Positions 16,928 through 24,597 of a stretch of DNA of 34,868 nucleotides are shown here, in pieces; positions within the stretch are counted from its first letter, which is position 1, and every line of letters starts with the position of its first letter. Made by a program: the position numbers and the translations under genes. The notes under the pieces are model-generated. The model had not been told where the DNA came from. It saw only the letters and a list, made by a program, of their open reading frames with translations, and searched no databases. The stretch covers positions 1-34,868 of the forward strand of contig JALIDO010000003.1 of the NCBI GenBank assembly GCA_022865265.1, in the 5' to 3' direction. The DNA comes from Candidatus Nanohalarchaeota archaeon QJJ-5 (GTDB lineage Archaea; Nanohalarchaeota; Nanosalinia; Nanosalinales; Nanoanaerosalinaceae).

Positions 16928-18832
16928 CTATTCGTCGTCGGTTTCTTCGAAATCAGCATCGACGACATCGTCCTGGCCACCTGGCTGACCGGGTTGTCCC
17001 TGGCCCATGTTCATCTGCTGTGCGGCCTGTTTCAGGTCTTCTGGATCCATGTTCGATGGATCAAAGCCCCCGGGGCCTTGCTGGTCGCCGTAGATCTCTT
17101 TGCCGATCTCTTGCATTGCCTGTTCCAGGTCATCGAGTGCTGTTTCAAGTGTTTCTTTGGCTTCTTCCAGATCATCGATATCATCTGCTTCGTCTCTGGC
17201 TTCTTCGAGATCCTCGATCGCTTCCTCTACACGTTCGATGATGCTGTCATCGATCTCGTCTTCGAACTCCTCGATCTGGTCTCGTGCCTGTCCGATGGCC
17301 TGGTCTGCTTTGTTCTGTGTCTCGATGTAGGCACGGCGTTTCTTGTCTTCTTCTTCGTGTTGTGCTGCTTCCTGTTTCATCTGTTCGATCTCATCGTCAT
17401 CGAGGCGTGCCTGGTCTTCGATGGTGATAGATGCCTCTTTCCCGCTCTGTTTTTCTTCGGCTTCGACCTGCAGGATGCCGTCTGTATCGATTTCGAAGGA
17501 GACTTCGATCTGTGGCTGGCCGGCTGGTGCCGGTGGGATGCCTTCGAGCTGGAACATCCCGAGTGATTTGTTATCTTTCGCCATCTCTCGTTCGCCCTGC
17601 AGTACATGGACCGGTACAACGGACTGATTGTCCTGTGCTGTGGTGAATGTCTTGGTTTCTGAGGCAGGGATCTTGGTGTTTTTCTCGATCAGGGTCGTCA
17701 TGATGCCTCCTTTGGTCTCGACGCCGAGACTGAGCGGGGCCACGTCCAACAAGAGGATGTCTTCCATCTCGCCTGAGATCGATCCGGCCTGGGTCGCAGC
17801 TCCCAGTGCAACGGCTTCATCAGGGCTGACTGACTTGTTGGGTTCCTGGCCCGTGATCGCCTGGACATGTTCTCTGACGGCTGGAACGCGAGTACTGCCA
17901 CCGACAAGGATGACCTCATCGATATCGTTTTTCCCGATACCAGCGTCTTCGATGGCTTTTTCTGTCGGGTCGGTTGTCCGCTGGATCAGATGCTCGATCA
18001 GGTTCTCGAACTTCGAGCGTGTCAGTTCATAATCGATGTTGTATGCATCGCCATCGTCTTGATAGATGAATGGGATGTTGATAGTGGTCTTTTTCCGAGA
18101 TGATAGTTCTTTCTTTGCCTCTTCTGCATTTTGACGGATCCGTTGCAGTGCATCATCGTTTTCACTGAGATCGATATCGTTCTCGTCTTCAAATCGCTCG
18201 AGGATCCAGTCAACGATCTCCTGGTCGAAGTCATCGCCACCAAGGTCATTGATTCCTTCGGTCGACTGGACTTCATAGATGCCATCGCCGATATCCAGTA
18301 CAGTCACATCGAAGGTTCCGCCACCGAAGTCATAGACGAGGATGGTCTGATCGGTATCATCATCCAGGCCATAGGCAAGTGCTGCTGCGGTCGGTTCATT
18401 GAGGATCCGTTCGACCTCGAGGCCTGCGATGGTCCCGGCATCTTTGGTTGCCTGTCGCTGTGCATCGTCGAAGTGTGCAGGAACGGTGATGACGGCTTTC
18501 TCGACATCATCGCCGAGCTTGTCTTCAGCATCATTTTTGAGTTTCTGGAGGATCATGCTGGAGATTTCCTGTGGTGTGTAGTCGTCTCCGTCCAGTTCGA
18601 CGGTATAATCTTCACCCATATGGCGCTTGATCGAGGTGACGGTATTTTTTTGGTTGGTGATCATCTGGTTCTTGGCAGGTTCGCCCACCAGTCGTTCGTC
18701 ATCGTCAAAGGCGACAATCGAGGGAGTGACGCGTTTGCCTTCGTTGTTTTCCAGGATTTTTGGTTCACCGTCTTCGACGGCTGCGACGGCTGATCGTGTT
18801 GTTCCGAGATCGATACCGATGATTCGTGTCAT
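16928..18832 (-). CDS. dnaK: chaperone DnaK (Hsp70)
   Basis: A 634-residue Hsp70: an ATP-driven chaperone. The start [17 protein letters not shown] is the family start; four upstream in-frame codons are not needed. Other marks include [17 protein letters not shown], the phosphate loop [12 protein letters not shown]-like segment ([12 protein letters not shown]), GGSTRVPAV, the interdomain [14 protein letters not shown] linker, and the substrate domain, ending in a charged lid and a [13 protein letters not shown] tail typical of DnaK. It lies 42 bp after grpE. Archaeal hsp70 systems are generally regarded as acquired from bacteria; that is established knowledge, not read from this sequence. Confidence 0.97.
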   Translation of the reverse strand: MTRIIGIDLGTTRSAVAAVEDGEPKILENNEGKRVTPSIVAFDDDERLVGEPAKNQMITNQKNTVTSIKRHMGEDYTVELDGDDYTPQEISSMILQKLKNDAEDKLGDDVEKAVITVPAHFDDAQRQATKDAGTIAGLEVERILNEPTAAALAYGLDDDTDQTILVYDFGGGTFDVTVLDIGDGIYEVQSTEGINDLGGDDFDQEIVDWILERFEDENDIDLSENDDALQRIRQNAEEAKKELSSRKKTTINIPFIYQDDGDAYNIDYELTRSKFENLIEHLIQRTTDPTEKAIEDAGIGKNDIDEVILVGGSTRVPAVREHVQAITGQEPNKSVSPDEAVALGAATQAGSISGEMEDILLLDVAPLSLGVETKGGIMTTLIEKNTKIPASETKTFTTAQDNQSVVPVHVLQGEREMAKDNKSLGMFQLEGIPPAPAGQPQIEVSFEIDTDGILQVEAEEKQSGKEASITIEDQARLDDDEIEQMKQEAAQHEEEDKKRRAYIETQNKADQAIGQARDQIEEFEDEIDDSIIERVEEAIEDLEEARDEADDIDDLEEAKETLETALDDLEQAMQEIGKEIYGDQQGPGGFDPSNMDPEDLKQAAQQMNMGQGQPGQPGGQDDVVDADFEETDDE

Positions 18833-18874
18833 TGGGACCATCACCAGTGTATGGCCTAACTAAGAAAAAGGTTG

Positions 18875-19378
18875 TTATTCGGGTTCGTTGTTCTCCCCGA
18901 CCACAACCTGGGCCGGGCGCAGGATGGTGTCACCGAACCGGTATCCGGGTTGTTTCTCTTCGACCACGACTCTGTGTTCATCATGATCAGTGGTCTCGAC
19001 GGCATTGTGGAGCCGTGGATCGAATTCTTCCCCTTCGGCATTGATCCGTTCGAGGCCGCGTTTTGCAAGTTCCTCATACAGTTGGTCCGCAACCATCTTG
19101 ACGCCTTTGAGTAATGATGTATCCTGGTCTGCAGCCATGATGGCACGTTCGAGGTTATCGATCACACCGATCAGGTCTGTCGCCAGATCTTTCTTGGCCT
19201 CATGTTCCCATCGTTGTCGGCGCTGTTCCTGTTTATCTTTGTAGTTCTCATAGTTGGCCTTGACCTTCTTTGCAGCACGTTCGTACTGGTCTGCTTTTGC
19301 TTCCTGCTGTTCGAGTCGTTGTTCGAGTTCTTCGATGATCTCGATCAACTGGCTGCGGTCGAGGTTGTCATAGGCCAT
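18875..19378 (-). CDS. grpE: nucleotide exchange factor GrpE
   Basis: A 167-residue GrpE, which releases ADP from DnaK. It has a long N-terminal coiled coil (about residues 8-60), a short four-helix-bundle region (DLIGVIDNLERAI), and the C-terminal beta domain with the family's LYEELAKRGLERINAEGEEFDP and TILRPAQVVVGE stretches. The acidic N-terminal extension seen in many bacteria is missing. It is the first gene of grpE-dnaK-dnaJ and begins 43 bp after the stop of the tryptophanase-like gene. I see no CIRCE-like inverted repeat or strong TATA box in that gap, so read-through is possible. Confidence 0.93.
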   Translation of the reverse strand: MAYDNLDRSQLIEIIEELEQRLEQQEAKADQYERAAKKVKANYENYKDKQEQRRQRWEHEAKKDLATDLIGVIDNLERAIMAADQDTSLLKGVKMVADQLYEELAKRGLERINAEGEEFDPRLHNAVETTDHDEHRVVVEEKQPGYRFGDTILRPAQVVVGENNEPE

Positions 19379-19421
19379 AGGTATGGAGAATGCCGGTAAC
19401 TGTTTTCAACATTTCCCCCGA

Positions 19422-20762
19422 TCACAGGCTTCGGGGATGATAGGAGCGCTGGAAAGGTGCAAGGCTCTCATGGTCGGGTTCTTTCGTGATCTCCAGACCG
19501 GGTATTTGGTTACTATCTTCGAGTAAGGTCGCTGCTGTTTCTGCAATATCTTCGAGATGATCACGGTGGTATGTTCGTGGTGGAAGACACAGGCGTAACA
19601 GGGCATCGTGACTATCATCATAGGGCAATGTTCCATCGGGACTGGTCCTGATACCGCCTTCGAGGTAGAATGCTGCTGCCAGTGCTTCGGCTGGATGATC
19701 ATCAACATCGAGGTGATCGAGGAATGCACTCGCATTGATATAGACAGCATGGCCCGAGACTGGTTTGTACAGTGGTATGCCACGGTCTTCCAGTAACTGG
19801 CCCAGGTCTTGTGTCTGTTCGACACGTTGTTCGATGAACCGTGGGGTCAGTGCTTCCTGGAGTCCGATGCGGAACGCTTCCATGGTGCGTCCTGACATTC
19901 CGCCATAGGTATAGAAGCCTTCATGGAGCATGGTCTGTTCTTTGATTGCTTCGGCTAGTTCATCGTCATCGAGAGCTACGAAGCCGCCCATATTAACCAG
20001 TCCATTTTTCTTCCCGCTCATCGTGATGATGTCTGCGTGTTGAAGTTGTTCTTTGGCTATCGCCGGCAGTTCACGGTGCTGTTGTCCGTCTTCGTGGTGC
20101 TGTATGAAGTATGCATTTTCAACATATCGACAGGCATCGATGATGAAATAACGGTCATGTTGGTCTGCGAGGTCTCGTGTGGTCTTGATATTGTCCATAC
20201 TGACAGGTTGGCCGGCTAATGCATTGTTTGTCAGTGCCAACATGATCGCTGGTACATGCTCTGTTCCGACCTGTTCGATGACAGCTGCCACTTTCGCCGG
20301 GTCGATGTTGCCTTTGAACGTATCATGCTCTGTCGATCGTCCTGCTTCGATGGGGCAATTGACCGGGATCGCATCGTTGTCTTTGATCTGGGCTTCTGTG
20401 GTCGCGAAATGGGTATTGTTCGGAACATGGTCGTTTTCCTCTAGCAGTGCCCTGAACAGGACATGTTCGGCTGCCCGGCCTTGGTGGGTCGGTATGACAT
20501 GATCGAATCCGAATGTCTCCTGGATATATGTTTCAAGGTCACGGAAGCTCTTGCTGCCTGCATATGATTCATCGGCGGTCATCATCGCAGACCATTGTTC
20601 TTTGCTCAATGGTCCGGTCCCACTATCGGTCAGAAGATCGAGATAGACATGTTCGGCATCGAGTCGGTAGGTATTGAAGTTCGCAGCTGCAAGCTGGCGT
20701 TCTCGTACATCACGAGACGGGCATTCGATTGTTTCGACCATACCGAACCGGTAGTTGCGCAT
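19422..20762 (-). CDS. tryptophanase / tyrosine phenol-lyase family PLP enzyme
   Basis: A 446-residue beta-eliminating lyase. The family splits tryptophan (to indole) or tyrosine (to phenol) into pyruvate and ammonia. Motifs: LTDSGTGPLSKEQWSAMM (about 44-61), PTHQGRAAEHVLF (PLP phosphate site), IIDACR with the PLP-pairing aspartate, and SGKKNGLVNMGGF, where the second lysine (K252) should hold PLP. The Ser-Gly-Lys-Lys form is closer to tyrosine phenol-lyase than to E. coli TnaA (Ser-Ala-Lys-Lys) as I recall them, so substrate is left open. A TATA-like gatatatgc (reverse strand, 20787-20795) is centred about 29 bp upstream. The enzyme is scattered in archaea and may have come by transfer. Confidence 0.88.
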   Translation of the reverse strand: MRNYRFGMVETIECPSRDVRERQLAAANFNTYRLDAEHVYLDLLTDSGTGPLSKEQWSAMMTADESYAGSKSFRDLETYIQETFGFDHVIPTHQGRAAEHVLFRALLEENDHVPNNTHFATTEAQIKDNDAIPVNCPIEAGRSTEHDTFKGNIDPAKVAAVIEQVGTEHVPAIMLALTNNALAGQPVSMDNIKTTRDLADQHDRYFIIDACRYVENAYFIQHHEDGQQHRELPAIAKEQLQHADIITMSGKKNGLVNMGGFVALDDDELAEAIKEQTMLHEGFYTYGGMSGRTMEAFRIGLQEALTPRFIEQRVEQTQDLGQLLEDRGIPLYKPVSGHAVYINASAFLDHLDVDDHPAEALAAAFYLEGGIRTSPDGTLPYDDSHDALLRLCLPPRTYHRDHLEDIAETAATLLEDSNQIPGLEITKEPDHESLAPFQRSYHPRSL

Positions 20763-20839
20763 ACCACTTCAGTACCGCTTTTGGTTGATATATGCTGTGG
20801 CGGATGGGGTTTTTATGCCTGGATGTGTTGAACTGCGGT

Positions 20840-21295
20840 ATGGACCTTCCGGATGAGATGATCTTCGCCAGTCCGGCTGTTGATTATGGTCAGCGGTTGC
20901 CTGATCGGTTCACCCAGGCAGGAGAAGGGCTCTCACCGCCACTTGTTGTCGGTAATCTTCCAGATCAGATCGTCGAGGTCATGGTCATCATGGATGCACC
21001 AGGGATCCGTGTTGAAGGTCGTGCCAGGGTACACTGGACAATATGGGGCCTGACCGGGACGGATATCGAGATGGAGGCAGGAGAGATACCAGAGGATGCT
21101 GTACAGGGGGAGAATGATTTCGATACGGTAGGGTACACCGGTCCAACGGCCGAACAGAGTACCACATATCGGTTCAGGGCATTTGTTCTGGATGCGGAGC
21201 TAGGTCTTAACTCGGGGGCTGGGCCAGAGACGGTCCTCGATGCCATTGATGGCCATATTCTCGAAGCGGAGTTGTTCGAAGTACGCTATCCATAG
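20840..21295 (+). CDS. PEBP-like (YbhB/YbcL) protein
   Basis: A 151-residue phosphatidylethanolamine-binding-protein-like fold. Typical elements: FASPAVDYGQRLP at the start, SPPLVV (ligand-pocket strand), a VHWTIWG segment where the family has hWxxWN, VGYTGPTAE, TTYRFRAFVLDAELGL, and the closing GHILEAELFEVRY. The asparagine often found after HWxxW is replaced by glycine. Bacterial and archaeal members have no firmly established role. ATG 20840 is chosen because the TATA-like tttttatg (20810-20817) is centred 27 bp upstream and the family sequence begins there; the frame is open 48 bases further upstream. Confidence 0.85.
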   Translation: MDLPDEMIFASPAVDYGQRLPDRFTQAGEGLSPPLVVGNLPDQIVEVMVIMDAPGIRVEGRARVHWTIWGLTGTDIEMEAGEIPEDAVQGENDFDTVGYTGPTAEQSTTYRFRAFVLDAELGLNSGAGPETVLDAIDGHILEAELFEVRYP

Positions 21296-21296
21296 G

Positions 21297-21638
21297 CTAG
21301 AGGTCGAGTGATTCGCCTGGCCCAGGAACATATGCCTGGTCTTCTTCGTCGTCATTGAAAAAGCGATACAGCACAAGGGTCAGCACAAGCCCGATCACGA
21401 TGAGTCCGATCGATGTGTATGGTTCATAGGTGTAGGGGTACTGCCATCCGGTATAGTGGTGTGCATAGACCAGATATGATAGTGAGAACAGTGGAAGGAT
21501 TGTCAACAGATAGAGGCCACCGTACTTGATCGGCTTCAGCAAGAAGCTGTCTGCCTGTTGTGGGCCATTCCGGTATTTGGCAGCCATCTCGTTGACTTCA
21601 TCAGCGATTTCACTGATATCTTTCTCATCATCGTCCAT
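21297..21638 (-). CDS. small two-helix membrane protein
   Basis: A 113-residue protein: acidic, helical N-terminus (about 1-30), two membrane helices (about 40-59 and 75-92) separated by an aromatic loop rich in Tyr, His and Trp (HHYTGWQYPYTYEPY), and an acidic tail. No family recognised. Its stop lies one base after the stop of the convergent PEBP gene. The T-rich stretch upstream (reverse strand, 21662-21668) could be its AT box, centred about 27 bp before the ATG, or the oligo-T of the upstream gene's terminator, or both. Confidence 0.6.
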   Translation of the reverse strand: MDDDEKDISEIADEVNEMAAKYRNGPQQADSFLLKPIKYGGLYLLTILPLFSLSYLVYAHHYTGWQYPYTYEPYTSIGLIVIGLVLTLVLYRFFNDDEEDQAYVPGPGESLDL

Positions 21639-21660
21639 ACAGGCTCATGGCGTATCACGG

Positions 21661-21694
21661 TAAAAAAGGATACCGGTGAGGGGAAAACCCCCTC
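21661..21694 (-). terminator. hairpin plus oligo-T after the zinc-ribbon gene
   Basis: A perfect 6-bp inverted repeat (gagggg/cccctc, loop of five) spans 21678-21694, overlapping the end of the zinc-ribbon stop. On the reverse strand it is followed by six T (21662-21667). The layout is that of an intrinsic terminator, though archaea mostly rely on the T-run alone. Confidence 0.55.
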
Positions 21695-21830
21695 AGACCG
21701 ATGCATCGATGAACGAGGTCGGTTCACCATAGAAGGTCGTGCCACATTGCATGCACCTGAATTGAAGGTTTTCAGGGTCTTTTTCCTCGATATTGGCTGT
21801 ACCGCACTGTGGACACGTATTCATGGTCAT
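21693..21830 (-). CDS. zinc-ribbon mini-protein (45 aa)
   Basis: A short reverse-strand frame from ATG 21830 (or ATG 21824) to TGA 21693 encodes 45 residues. Two well-spaced zinc knuckles are visible, CPQCGTANIEEK and RCMQCGTTFYGE, giving Cys-x2-Cys-x16-Cys-x2-Cys, a rubredoxin-like zinc ribbon. Such mini-ribbons occur as free proteins in archaea and often act in transcription or RNA-protein contacts; this one has no assignable job. A hairpin with a T-run follows the stop, supporting a real transcription unit, and an AT-rich stretch at 21850-21860 is centred about 27 bp upstream. Confidence 0.7.
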   Translation of the reverse strand: MTMNTCPQCGTANIEEKDPENLQFRCMQCGTTFYGEPTSFIDASV

Positions 21831-21937
21831 TGGTACCACCCGTACGTGTCAATCGATATTCATGGAGGTTCCTGGATTTAAAGATTATCCTGGATATAAC
21901 CGGTGTGTTGAAAAATACTGCTCGTGGTGGTATATGT

Positions 21938-22837
21938 ATGCGAGCTGATGCGGTACTTGATGCTCTTGGATATGACTATGACCATGTGGAACAGGATGAA
22001 CCGACTGAGGCCTGTGATGCGGCCGCGGACCAGCGTGGTCTGGAGACCGGCCAGATTGTCAAGAGTCTGATTGTCAGTATCGATGGGCAAGACTATCATC
22101 TTTTGGTACCAGGTGACAGGCAGCTCTCGGAACGGAAGGTCGGTTCGTATAGGCTCGTGGAGCCTGATCGGTCGACAGAGTTGACAGGCTGTGAACCAGG
22201 CACGGTACACCCATTTGCATCTGAGCTTCCGCATCGTGTGGATTATCGGTTGTTCCTGAATGAAGAGGTATCGTTCACTGTCGGGAATCGACAGGAGGGC
22301 GTCATCATCGATGCTGAGCGGTTCCGTGATGCTTTGGATGATGAGGATTTTGAATGGGTCGAGGATGATCTGGTCTCGTTCACCGAGCAGGATGTCCGTG
22401 CTCTTGATAGCTATGAACTAGATGAAGAGACTGCAACGTTCATCGCGAAGGAAGGATACACTCGTGTCTTTGAACAGCTTGTTGATGATGTCTCGATCAG
22501 TGATCTCGTGATGGCGATCGAGTCACTACACCGTGAGGAGGTGTCAGTTTCCCCGATGCTGGTGGATGAGCTCATCGAGCGGGCTGAGGGAGAGACCCAC
22601 ATGCAACGGCTTGCTGCTCATCGTGCAGAACATGGGGAGTGGCCGGAAGACGTCTCATATGATCTTGATGCTATCATTACAGAGATCCTGACGGAGCATG
22701 AAAATGCTGTCCAGGATTACAGAGATGGAAAATCTTCGGCTGTGAACTTCCTGATGGGGCAGGTGATGAATGAGACACAGGGTCAGGCTGATCCAGGATC
22801 GGTCAGGCGTGAACTTATGTCCCGGCTTGAGGATTAG
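21938..22837 (+). CDS. YbaK-type aminoacyl-tRNA editing domain fused to GatB/YqeY tail
   Basis: A 299-residue two-domain protein. Residues 1-145 match the YbaK/ProX deacylase fold that hydrolyses mischarged tRNAs: lysine K42 (GQIVKSLIV), a GTVHPFASEL loop (88-97) in the place of the usual G-x-V-S-P, and the closing GVIIDAERF strand. Residues about 150-299 match the C-terminal GatB/YqeY helical tail that binds the elbow of tRNA: YELDEETATFIA, FEQLV, SPMLVDELIE, and YRDGKSSAVNFLMGQVMNETQGQADP. It could remove wrong amino acids from a tRNA recognised through the tail; the target is unknown. ATG 21938 is supported by the TATA-like tgaaaaata (21909-21917) 26 bp upstream. Confidence 0.82.
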   Translation: MRADAVLDALGYDYDHVEQDEPTEACDAAADQRGLETGQIVKSLIVSIDGQDYHLLVPGDRQLSERKVGSYRLVEPDRSTELTGCEPGTVHPFASELPHRVDYRLFLNEEVSFTVGNRQEGVIIDAERFRDALDDEDFEWVEDDLVSFTEQDVRALDSYELDEETATFIAKEGYTRVFEQLVDDVSISDLVMAIESLHREEVSVSPMLVDELIERAEGETHMQRLAAHRAEHGEWPEDVSYDLDAIITEILTEHENAVQDYRDGKSSAVNFLMGQVMNETQGQADPGSVRRELMSRLED

Positions 22838-23256
22838 TTGAGGCGTTCATCCATCTTCTGATAGATGCCCGTGTTCTTGAGTGACTGGAACCGGACGAAC
22901 CACTGGTTATGATCATGGTTGGCGCGGTGGTTCTTTGCTCTGCTCAGCTTTTCGAAATCTTCGTCACAGACAGCACACTTGAGGTAATGGCCACCTTTTT
23001 TCTTGCTGATGGCTCGATCGAGTGGTATGGCTTCTTTGGCATATTTAATCTTTCCTTCTTCGTCTTCCTCGGTAGTTGTATCTTCATTGACTTTGACGCC
23101 TTCAGGTTTGTCGATTTTTGTAACGTTCCGCCCCATTTCGTCGGTAGAATCGGTGATTGTTGACCCTCTCCGTGCATACTTTTTTCTGAGATGTTCGGAT
23201 GGTATCTGTTCAATACCATCCGTTCCTTCAAGCAAGTATACTATAATGGGATACAC
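22834..23256 (-). CDS. C2H2 zinc-finger protein
   Basis: About 140 residues. A single classical C2H2 finger lies near residues 92-115 (CAVCDEDFEKLSRAKNHRANH: Cys-x2-Cys-x12-His-x3-His). The N-terminal 85 residues are charged and probably disordered, with mixed basic and acidic patches. Single-finger proteins in halophilic archaea are often DNA- or RNA-binding regulators; no target can be named. The start is uncertain: ATG 23256 lies only about 10 bp from a TATA-like gttaaaaacc (reverse strand, 23262-23271), so TTG 23235 (about 31 bp away) may be used instead. Its stop overlaps the convergent editing-protein gene by 4 bp. Confidence 0.65.
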   Translation of the reverse strand: MYPIIVYLLEGTDGIEQIPSEHLRKKYARRGSTITDSTDEMGRNVTKIDKPEGVKVNEDTTTEEDEEGKIKYAKEAIPLDRAISKKKGGHYLKCAVCDEDFEKLSRAKNHRANHDHNQWFVRFQSLKNTGIYQKMDERLN

Positions 23257-23350
23257 AGGTTTTTAACAGTTGTTGAAGCTCTGGCGATGAGGCAATGAAA
23301 TGTCTGTGTATGCAGCCGGACCGATGATGCCCGTCGACATCAGACCGCCA

Positions 23351-23395
23351 CCAATAAACGTTACTAAATTTGTTACTTTCTAATAACAATATATA
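23351..23395. promoter_or_regulatory. AT-rich segment with GTTACT repeats
   Basis: In a 170-bp gap between two reverse-strand genes, GTTACT occurs at 23360-23365 and 23372-23377 (12-bp period), with an inverted TAAC at 23383-23386, next to a TATA-like tatatattg (reverse strand, 23386-23394). This could be an operator and distant promoter for the zinc-finger gene, giving a leader of about 110 nt. It is not resolvable by eye. Confidence 0.35.
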
Positions 23396-23426
23396 GCGAT
23401 CTCTCCTGAATGGTTGTCTAGTGTAT

Positions 23427-24353
23427 TCAATCTGCCGTATTGACCAGCTGTTGTTGTTCAAGCATTACTATCGGAAGGTATCGGAGAAAGACCTTGACTG
23501 GAAGCTGGACGAACAACAGAAAGCTCATAATAAGGCCAACAATCGTGCCGGTGAATGTGGTAAGCTGTGCGATAATCGTTGACAGTGTTCCGCCTGTGCT
23601 TGGTGCAGAAAGCACTGATCCGATGATATCGAACACCGGTATGCCGGTGATGATCGCGATCATGCTGCCGATAAAGAGTGTGCCAATACTGATCACAGTA
23701 TTCAGTGTTACACGAATACTGGTGTAGGAGAGATAGGCTTTAGGATGGTCGCGAACATCAGTTATCAGTGTCCTGGCCGCAGTCTGGTAGTCCGCATGGA
23801 TGAGTCGAAGTGGTACGAGGAAATCGGTCATGAATCCATTGGTCACCGTGTATCCGATGACTGCGATGGTATTGATAAAAACGAGTCCGTATTCGATCAT
23901 CGGGTCTCCCTGTCTGAGATTGAAGATGAGATACTGGATGGCAAAGACGGCGGTGAATCCGATCAACAATGCGATTCTGATACCGAACAAACGTATACCG
24001 GCGGGGGTCCATATTTTCAGACTGTCATTAGCTGGTTGTTTGTCCTCCAGTAGCCATTTGGTAAAGATGAAATCCAGGATGCTCCCGATCAGATAGTAGA
24101 TAAAGATAATGGTTCCGATGATGCTACTGATTCCTAGGATGGTATCGAGGCTGTATGAAAGATGTGCTGAAAGAGTACCCAATCCCTCAGTGGATAATGG
24201 AAGGTAACTCGAGATGATAGTGTAATTGAACCGTGCACCGGCACTGATGAAGGTAGCAAGAGACACCAGAGCAAGCCAGGATCGGGGTGTCAGTGTGAAC
24301 ACGAGGTGATAGGTTCGTCGAAGACTTTCACCGATCAATCGGCCTACACGCAT
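23427..24353 (-). CDS. polytopic membrane protein, unknown function
   Basis: A 308-residue protein with about six membrane helices (near 28-45, 70-95, 125-145, 155-178, 210-235 and 260-290) and a positively charged N-terminus. It is rich in Ile, Thr and Ser and poor in charged residues, which suggests a structural or transport role in the membrane. Haloarchaea have similar-looking uncharacterised six-helix proteins, but I recognise no motif. The AT box at 24375-24383 is centred 26 bp before its ATG and is shared with the divergent gene at 24406. Confidence 0.65.
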   Translation of the reverse strand: MRVGRLIGESLRRTYHLVFTLTPRSWLALVSLATFISAGARFNYTIISSYLPLSTEGLGTLSAHLSYSLDTILGISSIIGTIIFIYYLIGSILDFIFTKWLLEDKQPANDSLKIWTPAGIRLFGIRIALLIGFTAVFAIQYLIFNLRQGDPMIEYGLVFINTIAVIGYTVTNGFMTDFLVPLRLIHADYQTAARTLITDVRDHPKAYLSYTSIRVTLNTVISIGTLFIGSMIAIITGIPVFDIIGSVLSAPSTGGTLSTIIAQLTTFTGTIVGLIMSFLLFVQLPVKVFLRYLPIVMLEQQQLVNTAD

Positions 24354-24374
24354 ACCATCAGGATGCGGCCGGAA

Positions 24375-24383
24375 CTATTTCAA
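24375..24383. promoter_or_regulatory. shared bidirectional AT box
   Basis: ctatttcaa reads as ttgaaatag on the other strand. Its centre (24379) is 26 bp from the reverse ATG (24353) and 27 bp from the forward ATG (24406). Both are at leaderless spacing, so one box could serve both genes. Confidence 0.5.
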
Positions 24384-24405
24384 GGACAGGATGTGTATCT
24401 TCAGT

Positions 24406-24597
24406 ATGGTCTATTCTGATCAAGACGATATCGTTTTTGGTGGGATCATCGTTCTGTGTCTGGTTGTGATCGTGGGCTTTATCGCGAACCAGATGGGGAT
24501 GCCGGCCCATGCCTTTTTCGGACCACCGGGGCTTGTCCTTGTACTTTATTCAGGTCTTGTGTATGTTATCGGGGTCTATATCGGGAAACGGGCTTAA
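24406..24597 (+). CDS. small two-helix membrane protein (63 aa)
   Basis: A 63-residue protein made almost entirely of two membrane helices (about 9-27 and 38-57) with a short GMPAHAFFGPPG turn between them. No family recognised. ATG 24406 is preferred over ATG 24391 because the shared AT box is centred 27 bp upstream. Its stop overlaps the convergent DUF1122-like gene by 4 bp (TTAA). Confidence 0.6.
   Translation: MVYSDQDDIVFGGIIVLCLVVIVGFIANQMGMPAHAFFGPPGLVLVLYSGLVYVIGVYIGKRA

Noticed and set aside
16904-17566. Long open frame antisense to dnaK (220 codons)
   Set aside because: It is a shadow of the acidic dnaK coding sequence: translating the complement gives a Cys/Phe/Leu-rich sequence with no domain, start signal or promoter.
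18131-18793. Second long frame antisense to dnaK (220 codons)
   Set aside because: Same cause: complement of a strongly conserved dnaK region, with no supporting start or family resemblance.
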